This document shows, in pieces, positions 1 through 3,859 of a stretch of DNA of 5,322 nucleotides (position 1 is its first letter; the number at the start of each line of letters is the position of its first letter). This DNA comes from Adhaeribacter sp. (GTDB taxonomy: Bacteria; Bacteroidota; Bacteroidia; Cytophagales; Hymenobacteraceae), in contig JAQBNV010000545.1 in the NCBI GenBank assembly GCA_028288395.1, forward strand, positions 1-5,322, read 5' to 3'. The notes under the pieces are model-generated. The model was not told the DNA's origin and searched no databases. It saw nothing but the letters and a program-made list of their open reading frames with translations. A program made the translations under genes and the position numbers.

Positions 1-151
1 GCCGATAAAATGGCGCTGGGTAACCGAGCGGGCTTTTGGTTTATTCAACTTCTTCAGAAGGCTTGATAAAGACGATGAAAAAACAACAGAAAGTGCCGAA
101 AGCTGGGTCTTATGGCACAACTGCCAGATCATCCTTAACTGTTTAGCATGA
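1..151 (+). CDS. IS5-family transposase, C-terminal end (partial, cut by window edge)
   Basis: Only the last 49 codons are present; the first complete codon begins at base 2 and TGA is at 149-151. The peptide contains KWRWVTERAFGLFNFFRRLD, then DKDDEKTTESAESW and a final NCQIILNCL. This matches the end of IS5-family DDE transposases, where a W-V-x-E-R-x-F-x-W motif carries the catalytic Glu, followed by RRL-x-K-D-x-E and a helical tail. The Glu visible here is residue 9 of the fragment. The protein would cut and join the ends of its own insertion sequence. The start, the two catalytic Asp residues and the left end lie outside the window, so it cannot be judged intact. The family call rests on motif recognition, not on an alignment. 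Confidence 0.8.
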   Translation, partial: PIKWRWVTERAFGLFNFFRRLDKDDEKTTESAESWVLWHNCQIILNCLA

Positions 152-160
152 TTATCAATT

Positions 161-181
161 ACTTAAAATTTAAACATGCTC
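161..181 (-). repeat. Probable terminal inverted repeat (right) of the IS
   Basis: The A+T-rich segment ends in AAACATGCTC. Its complement begins GAGCATGTTTAAA, and it sits immediately after the transposase stop. The partner repeat lies outside the window, so this is inferred from the typical look of IS427-type ends. Confidence 0.45.
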
Positions 182-251
182 TAAATAATCATCTCAGCGG
201 GTTTGCAATATCATTCAAGTTTGATTATTTCTGTAATGCCTGCTGACGCGT

Positions 252-303
252 GCTGATTCGGATTTGTAATCCGAATCGACTGAGCACCGGATTTGCAATC
301 CAG
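252..303 (+). repeat. REP-like double-hairpin element, copy L1, upstream of the RAYT gene
   Basis: This 52-nt element is made of GCT, a long hairpin, a 9-nt spacer and a short hairpin. The long hairpin has perfect 10-bp arms GATTCGGATT (255-264) and AATCCGAATC (268-277) around a TGT loop. The spacer is GACTGAGCA. The short hairpin has arms CCGGATT (287-293) and AATCCAG (297-303) around TGC, with one mismatch at 302 that the copy at 3487-3538 does not have. It lies 51 bp before the transposase start. Such paired palindromes beside a Y1 transposase gene are the hallmark of REP/BIME repeats mobilised by RAYTs. Confidence 0.85.
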
Positions 304-354
304 TTAAATTTTATATTAATATATTTTCGGCTATAATAAACTTACATTAAATGC

Positions 355-900
355 ATGGGTCTTAAAAATCGCATTTCACCTGGTAATTTATACTACCTCA
401 CCTTAACCGTGGTAGATTGGGTGGATGTATTTACCCGGCCAGCTTACAAGCATATCCTGCTGGATGCCCTCCGCTATTGCCAGCAGGCCAAAGGCCTGGA
501 ACTTTATGCCTGGTGCCTCAAGTCGAATCACCTTCATTTGATTGCTTCGGCCAAAGAAGGACAAAATTTATCCAATATTTTGCGCGACTTTAAAAAATTT
601 ACCAGCAAAGCAATTTTGAAGGCCATAGGGGAAGAACCGGAAAGCCGCCGCAATTGGCTGGTTGACCGCTTTGCTTTTGCTGCCCGCCAGGATGTTAAAG
701 TGAAAGATTATAAATTTTGGCAGGAGGGCAACGAAGCCAAAGAAGTCAATTCGAATGCGTTTCTGGAGCAGAAGTCAAATTATATCCATCAGAACCCGGT
801 ACGGGCCGAAATAGTTAGCGAACCAGAGCATTATTTATACAGTTCGGCGGGGAATTATGCCGGGGAAAAAGGTTTGTTAGATATTATACTGGTTGAGTAG
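355..900 (+). CDS. REP-associated tyrosine transposase (RAYT, Y1/HUH family)
   Basis: This 181-aa protein has the size and motif order of Y1 (IS200-like, TnpA-REP) transposases. The HUH metal-binding motif is H59-L-H61-L in the segment AWCLKSNHLHLIAS. The catalytic Tyr is most likely Y143 in NYIHQNPVRA, and YLYSSAGNY (160-168) is the usual C-terminal signature. The family nicks and rejoins single-stranded DNA through a 5'-phosphotyrosine link. RAYTs act on REP hairpins, and two such elements flank this gene at 51 bp upstream and 22 bp downstream. ATG 355 gives the expected N-terminus, with NLYYLTLTVVDWVDVF as the first beta strand. Another ATG at 351 is out of frame and stops after four codons. 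No clear Shine-Dalgarno sequence precedes the start. All key residues are present, so the gene appears intact. Family assignment is firm; activity is inferred. Confidence 0.93.
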   Translation: MGLKNRISPGNLYYLTLTVVDWVDVFTRPAYKHILLDALRYCQQAKGLELYAWCLKSNHLHLIASAKEGQNLSNILRDFKKFTSKAILKAIGEEPESRRNWLVDRFAFAARQDVKVKDYKFWQEGNEAKEVNSNAFLEQKSNYIHQNPVRAEIVSEPEHYLYSSAGNYAGEKGLLDIILVE

Positions 901-921
901 GGCGGAACTGGCTGGTGTCAA

Positions 922-973
922 GCGGATTAAAAATCCGCAGCTCCATTGTTTCGGATTGCAAATCCGAAACAGC
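922..973 (-). repeat. REP-like double-hairpin element, copy R1, downstream of the RAYT gene
   Basis: This is the same 52-nt architecture as L1 but inverted. On the plus strand the short hairpin comes first, GCGGATT (922-928) and AATCCGC (932-938) around AAA. A 9-nt spacer follows, then the long hairpin GTTTCGGATT (948-957) and AATCCGAAAC (961-970) around GCA, then AGC. Read on the minus strand it begins GCTG and has GAG at spacer positions 5-7, as in the other copies. It starts 22 bp after the transposase stop and could also act as a transcript end, although no T tract follows. Confidence 0.85.
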
Positions 974-1136
974 TAGCTAGCCAGCATTAATCTCTATTAT
1001 CCGGCAGACTGCAATGGGTTAAGGTTTTAGAGGTCCATCGAAATTGCAGCTTCAGAAAGTAGATTTGAAAACAAACAGCCCGAGGAGTTTTGCGTTAGCC
1101 GGGAAATACAGCAGCAGAGAAGGCGAGAAAAAAATT

Positions 1137-1499
1137 ATGTTACGCAATATTCACCTGACGAAAGCTTTGGTATTAGTAAGTATACTGGTGTTGATCGGTA
1201 TTATTGGGTTTAACAAAATAATTGAGCAGAACCGGATTGACCTCTTTCAGAAATACAGCACCCTGGTCTTGCCACCTGATTATGACATAAAGCAAAACCG
1301 GGCTGGTACCGGCGACTACCGCACCAATGTCGTGCTGGTTTTTCAGTTCGACGATAATAATTTTGAAAACTTGTTGCGGCAGAATAATATTAACGATAGG
1401 GTCGTTAACAGCAACCAGTCCAACGTTTGGAAAAAGGACGGAAAGATTTTAGTGCGACAACGAAAAATTGATTCCCGAACCACCCTATCAGAAAAATAA
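1137..1499 (+). CDS. Small membrane-anchored protein of unknown function
   Basis: I do not recognise this 120-aa protein. It begins MLRNIHLTKALVLVSILVLI, a short basic segment then a hydrophobic stretch (about residues 9-23). This fits one N-terminal transmembrane anchor or uncleaved signal, with a polar domain of about 95 residues outside the membrane. The rest holds KYSTLVLPPDYDIKQNR and YRTNVVLVFQFDDNNFENLL, plausible strand and helix segments, and ends in a basic tail. I prefer ATG 1137 because the hydrophobic segment then sits at the N-terminus and a purine-rich GAAGGCGAG lies just upstream. The frame also opens at TTG 1044, which would add 31 polar residues. It stands alone between the R1 repeat and a convergent gene. 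The abrupt end may mean a truncated relative of a longer protein. Confidence 0.6.
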   Translation: MLRNIHLTKALVLVSILVLIGIIGFNKIIEQNRIDLFQKYSTLVLPPDYDIKQNRAGTGDYRTNVVLVFQFDDNNFENLLRQNNINDRVVNSNQSNVWKKDGKILVRQRKIDSRTTLSEK

Positions 1500-1716
1500 A
1501 TCCTGCGCAAAAGATGCTTGAATTTCAGTTTAAACAAAAGTGATATTTCCCTGCAAATCCTGTTAGCCGCATAATATTACTCTGTCCGTCTACAAAATAT
1601 ACAGCTAAAAAATAACTATTCTAGCCCAATCTGTTGGGCATATTGGTAAATCCGAAGCAATTAGCTTTTCCGGGGAAGGGATTAAATCCGTCGGGGGCGC
1701 AAGGCAAAATGTTCAT
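1500..1716. other. Intergenic region between convergent genes, with a weak hairpin
   Basis: No gene is supported here. The only clear dyad is GCCCAA (1624-1629) with TTGGGC (1634-1639) around a TCTG loop. On the minus strand it is followed about ten bases later by a run of T, so it may help end transcription of the Dabb gene, but the stem is short. A small GGATT-A-AATCC palindrome at 1679-1689 recalls the REP core but lacks the rest of the element. Confidence 0.35.
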
Positions 1717-2106
1717 TTATTCGGTCCAGTAATCCACCACCATAACTTCGGCCAAAAGTGGGTCTACAGAATTGCTGAAGGCTTTATGGATCGGATGCGC
1801 GCCGTAAATAGCTAAATCTTCCGGGCTATTTACCGTAACTACAAAACAATGCGTGAACTTCCCGTTCTTTTTCTGGTAAGCTAAATCCGGACCACCTTCC
1901 AAAGCTATTATCTGGGGGATCCGGGCTTTCAGCGCCAGAAAATCTTTGGTAGCTTTTTGCATCTGTTCGGTTGTGATTTCGGGTTTAAATTTAAAAGCCA
2001 CCACGTGCCGAAGTTTCTTTTTTTCCGGAGCATTGGCCATCAAAAATAAACCAGTACTGAAGCTTAATAATATTACGAATAAAAGGGCGCGTTTCAGATT
2101 TTTCAT
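1717..2106 (-). CDS. Exported Dabb-domain (stress-responsive alpha/beta-barrel) protein
   Basis: The 129-aa product begins MKNLKRALLFVILLSFSTGL, a typical signal peptide with a basic start and a hydrophobic core, and cleavage likely near ANA-PEK (residues 24-27). Residues 33-127 fit the Dabb family: LRHVVAFKFKPEITTEQ as first strand and loop, a helix (about 47-62), IPQIIALEGGPDLA, FTHCFVVTVNSPEDLAIY, then AHPIHKAF and VMVVDYWTE. The Y-x-x-H-P-x-H signature is present as Y101, H104, H107. Dabb proteins are small ferredoxin-like dimers; some bind or cyclise small hydrophobic molecules, but exported Bacteroidota members have no settled role. An upstream in-frame ATG at 2139 would add 11 residues before the signal peptide, so ATG 2106 is preferred. 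The gene is divergent from the oxygenase gene and convergent with the small membrane protein gene. Confidence 0.88.
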   Translation of the reverse strand: MKNLKRALLFVILLSFSTGLFLMANAPEKKKLRHVVAFKFKPEITTEQMQKATKDFLALKARIPQIIALEGGPDLAYQKKNGKFTHCFVVTVNSPEDLAIYGAHPIHKAFSNSVDPLLAEVMVVDYWTE

Positions 2107-2358
2107 GCTGTAATATATAAAAGAATATTTTTTGAACAATAAGTTTGGTTTAGCTTTTAGCCTGTTGGTTGGTTTATTTCAATTTAATAAATCCATTATA
2201 AAGCATTGTTTGCAGTTATTTTGTATAGCAGCGAACGAGCAGGTCCCGGTCCCGGTCAACTCCGTCGCAGTTTAAAAATATGTAACCAATACGACTGCTT
2301 AAGGGTACGAAAAGAGAGATTGGAATTTTATGGATAGTACAACCTAAACAGCAGCAAC
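2107..2358. promoter_or_regulatory. Divergent intergenic region expected to hold both promoters
   Basis: The 252 bp between two divergent genes should carry the promoters of both, but I could not find a convincing Bacteroidota-type TTTG / TAnnTTTG pair on either strand. The side next to the Dabb gene is A+T rich. A short tandem repeat, GGTCCC twice plus GGTC, lies at 2242-2257; its meaning is unknown. Confidence 0.35.
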
Positions 2359-3204
2359 ATGATGGAGGAGGTAATAAAAGAGAAAACCAGTGTTTCGTAC
2401 GAGGTAGCTCATATTATGGGCGGCCTTTACGGCGATGGCATTATTGCCCTGAAAGGCGGATTTAGTCGGGAATGGGTACAACAGCTCCACGAAGACGTTA
2501 TGAAATTATACGAAGATGCGTTACAACGGCCCGGCGGGGCAGTCGGGCGCGGACCCAAAAGACATTATGTCGAAATTCATCCCGAAGACATTCGTGGTTT
2601 TGTAGATTTGGCTACCCATCCCTGGGTAACAGCCGTTTGCAAGGCGGTGCTGGGGCCGGAATATAAAATTGTAGAAATAGGTTTTGATGTGCCTATGCCG
2701 GGAGCCGTCGACCAGCCCTGGCACCGCGATTTCCCCGCTCCCGAAGATACCATTATCGGGCGTCGGTTAAATTCGCTGGCCTTTAACCTCACCACCATTG
2801 ATGTTTACGAGGACATGGGACCCTTCGAAATTGCTCCCGGTACCCAATGGGATCTGCCGATTGGCTTTGACCACGGCATGTTTCCGCCCAAAGAAAGTTA
2901 TGGCCGTTACCAGGCGCTGGCCCAGCGCAAAATGCCCCAGATGGGAGATATTTCCGCCCGGTCGGCACTCACCATCCACCGCGGAACAGCTAACCATTCG
3001 GTCAAGCCGCGGCCGGCGCTGGTTTTAGGCGTGGATGCCCCCGGCGCCAACAACGCCGAGCGCCACGACCTGCAGCTAACCCGGACTTATTTCGAAACCC
3101 TGCCGGAAAATTTGCGCCAACACCTGACCTACCGGCTGGTAGATAAACTAGAACCCATTTATCAGGCGCACACCATCGAAGGATTAATGATGGGCGAGGC
3201 TTGA
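2359..3204 (+). CDS. Phytanoyl-CoA dioxygenase (PhyH) family Fe(II)/2-oxoglutarate oxygenase
   Basis: This 281-aa protein shows the PhyH layout. An N-terminal helical part (about 35-100) leads into the double-stranded beta-helix core. The metal triad is read as H122 and D124 in QPWHRDFPAP, plus H207 in SALTIHRGTANHS. The 2-oxoglutarate-binding Arg is R218, eleven residues after the distal His, the same spacing as human PHYH (H264, R275). MGPFEIAPGTQWDLP (153-167) is the usual strand before the variable loop. Family members hydroxylate or otherwise oxidise small molecules in the cytoplasm with O2 and 2-oxoglutarate; many bacterial ones do not act on phytanoyl-CoA, so the substrate is unknown. 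No signal peptide is seen. Two ATG codons stand in tandem (2359, 2362). A GGAGGAGGT string at 2364-2372 lies inside the coding start and encodes Glu-Glu-Val, so it is not a usable ribosome site for this frame. The protein looks complete. Confidence 0.9.
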   Translation: MMEEVIKEKTSVSYEVAHIMGGLYGDGIIALKGGFSREWVQQLHEDVMKLYEDALQRPGGAVGRGPKRHYVEIHPEDIRGFVDLATHPWVTAVCKAVLGPEYKIVEIGFDVPMPGAVDQPWHRDFPAPEDTIIGRRLNSLAFNLTTIDVYEDMGPFEIAPGTQWDLPIGFDHGMFPPKESYGRYQALAQRKMPQMGDISARSALTIHRGTANHSVKPRPALVLGVDAPGANNAERHDLQLTRTYFETLPENLRQHLTYRLVDKLEPIYQAHTIEGLMMGEA

Positions 3205-3212
3205 TATTCATA

Positions 3213-3230
3213 AAAGCCGGCTTTGATTTT
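3213..3230 (+). terminator. Possible weak terminator after the PhyH gene
   Basis: The perfect palindrome AAAGCCGGCTTT begins 9 bases after the stop codon and is followed by GATTTT. The same AAGCC can pair instead with GGCTT (3198-3202), which overlaps the stop codon. The stem is short and the T tract is broken, so the call is tentative. Confidence 0.3.
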
Positions 3231-3282
3231 GCAATTTGGCTGTTTTGGACTTTGGCTTAATCTTATGCTACTTGTGCTACGT

Positions 3283-3334
3283 GCGGATTACAAATCCGCT
3301 TCTCATTCGTTTCGGATTGCAAATCCGAAACAGC
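3283..3334 (-). repeat. REP-like double-hairpin element, copy R2 (no adjacent transposase)
   Basis: This matches R1: short hairpin GCGGATT (3283-3289) and AATCCGC (3293-3299) around ACA, a 9-nt spacer, and long hairpin GTTTCGGATT (3309-3318) and AATCCGAAAC (3322-3331) around GCA, then AGC. The long hairpin is identical to R1 while the spacer and the short-hairpin loop differ. It lies 79 bp past the PhyH stop. Confidence 0.85.
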
Positions 3335-3348
3335 ACGAAAAACAGCCC

Positions 3349-3365
3349 GCAAATTCGGAACAGCA
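3349..3365 (-). repeat. Decayed half copy of the REP long hairpin
   Basis: GCAAATTCGGAACAGCA matches 15 of 17 bases of GCAAATCCGAAACAGCA at 3319-3335 in copy R2, in the same orientation 30 bases away. The left arm is missing, so no hairpin can form. It looks like the remnant of a tandem duplication. Confidence 0.55.
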
Positions 3366-3449
3366 TGGTGTCAAAGCCGAAAATACTGGCACTGACTGTT
3401 GTGATAGATTAATTAATAAAATATTCAACTGGTCGATTTAATAAGGTTC

Positions 3450-3465
3450 CTGATTCGGATTTGTA
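3450..3465 (+). repeat. Truncated REP half copy (left arm and loop only)
   Basis: CTGATTCGGATTTGTA is identical to 3488-3503 in copy L2, 38 bases downstream. It then runs into a T tract instead of the right arm, so the second half of the hairpin is lost. Confidence 0.65.
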
Positions 3466-3486
3466 TTTTTTTGGATGTTGGTGGAT

Positions 3487-3538
3487 GCTGATTCGGATTT
3501 GTAATCCGAATCTACCGAGCACCGGATTTGCAATCCGG
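3487..3538 (+). repeat. REP-like double-hairpin element, copy L2 (no adjacent transposase)
   Basis: This matches L1: GCT, long hairpin GATTCGGATT (3490-3499) and AATCCGAATC (3503-3512) around TGT, spacer TACCGAGCA, and short hairpin CCGGATT (3522-3528) and AATCCGG (3532-3538) around TGC. Unlike L1 the short hairpin is perfect. Together with R2 it forms an inverted pair, but in the order R then L, the reverse of the RAYT locus. Confidence 0.87.
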
Positions 3539-3658
3539 CTACAATAAGTTATTTCCTTTATAGTGGGTTAAAATTATATTTTACTTCTTATTCACTCCGA
3601 AAGTAACCTATCCAAAACAAATAAATATCTAACTAAACTCAAATAATATTATTTAATG

Positions 3659-3709
3659 AGGCTGGGCGGTTTGGTAAATTATTGTCAGACCGCCCTGCCT
3701 GCTTACCAA
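3659..3709 (+). promoter_or_regulatory. Candidate structured RNA: long hairpin with an alternative pseudoknot pairing
   Basis: GGGCGGT (3664-3670) pairs perfectly with ACCGCCC (3689-3695). On the plus-strand RNA the stem continues inward to A3677-T3682 with three G-U wobbles around an ATTA loop, and outward past one T-T mismatch through AGGC (3659-3662) with GCCT (3697-3700). TTGGTAA (3671-3677), which forms the inner stem, is also perfectly complementary to TTACCAA (3703-3709). The two pairings compete, or combine as an H-type pseudoknot. It lies about 150 nt before the GH43 start, so it could be a leader element. No known RNA family is recognised, and no T tract follows, so a simple terminator is unlikely. 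Confidence 0.35.
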
Positions 3710-3777
3710 TATTTCATTCCAGATGAGCCATTTTTCTATTTCACTAGGAAAGTAGCGGTTAAGCTAGCTGACTGAAC

Positions 3778-3799
3778 GGGTTATGGAATCGGGTAACCC
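3778..3799 (+). promoter_or_regulatory. Small hairpin in the presumed GH43 leader
   Basis: GGGTTA (3778-3783) is complementary to TAACCC (3794-3799) across a 10-nt loop. It lies 60 nt before the GH43 start codon. A GGAGG at 3831-3835 follows, too far from the ATG to be a normal ribosome site. The function is unknown. Confidence 0.25.
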
Positions 3800-3859
3800 T
3801 CACTCGGGAGTCGTACGTAAACGCCATGCCGGAGGCAGGACTTATCCAAATAAATACAG

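Larger units (their letters stand above)
1..181 (+). mobile_element. Right end of an IS5-family (IS427-like) insertion sequence
   Basis: The transposase fragment stops at 151, and a sequence resembling a terminal repeat follows 9-30 bases later. Read outward-in on the minus strand from 181 it is GAGCATGTTTAAATTTTAAG, the kind of tip I associate with the IS427 subgroup of IS5. I therefore put the element boundary near 181, give or take a few bases. The left end is outside the window, so the inverted repeat pair and the target duplication cannot be confirmed. Confidence 0.55.
252..973. mobile_element. RAYT gene with flanking inverted REP elements
   Basis: The transposase gene at 355-900 is bracketed by copies L1 (252-303) and R1 (922-973). 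R1 is the same element as L1 in the opposite orientation, so the whole unit has an inverted-repeat outline about 720 bp long. In known RAYT systems the protein recognises the hairpin plus an adjacent tetranucleotide and acts on single-stranded DNA. The exact ends of the unit are not defined; no target duplication is expected for this enzyme class. Confidence 0.65.
3205..3859. other. 655-bp gene-free region with a REP cluster and structured leader
   Basis: No gene is supported. The left half carries the inverted repeat copies R2 and L2 plus two partial copies. The right half is A+T rich up to about 3656, then holds a GC-rich dyad cluster (3659-3709) and a second hairpin (3778-3799) before the GH43 start. 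An open frame at 3223-3441 translates straight through the R2 element and is not accepted as a gene. Confidence 0.6.

Noticed and set aside
320..337. TATATTTT and TATAAT as a promoter for the transposase gene
   Set aside because: Neither fits the Bacteroidota -7 consensus with a proper -33 element; the region is simply A+T rich.
1044..1136. TTG start adding 31 residues to the small membrane protein
   Set aside because: It would place polar residues before the hydrophobic segment and uses a rare start, while ATG 1137 has a purine-rich stretch in front.
1343..1537. 64-codon minus-strand frame opposite the small membrane protein gene
   Set aside because: It has no recognisable domain and lies antisense to a better-supported frame.
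1679..1689. GGATT-A-AATCC palindrome and a nearby AAATCCGAAGCA (1648-1659) as a fifth repeat copy
   Set aside because: The loop is one base, the outer arms, spacer and second hairpin are missing, and such short A+T-rich dyads can occur by chance.
2364..2372. GGAGGAGGT as a ribosome binding site
   Set aside because: It lies after the start codon, no suitable in-frame start follows at the right distance, and it simply encodes Glu-Glu-Val.
2472..3211. Several 64-76 codon open frames on both strands inside the PhyH gene
   Set aside because: They are shadows of the PhyH frame with no motif of their own; the PhyH frame contains the full metal and cosubstrate residues.
3223..3441. A 72-codon open frame on the plus strand
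   Set aside because: It translates straight through the R2 repeat (giving RADYKSASHSFRIANP) and its decayed copy, has no recognisable domain, and overlaps the possible terminator of the PhyH gene.
252..3538. CRISPR array from the repeated palindromes
   Set aside because: Copies are inverted relative to one another, irregularly spaced, sit at two loci and have no spacers of constant size or cas genes.
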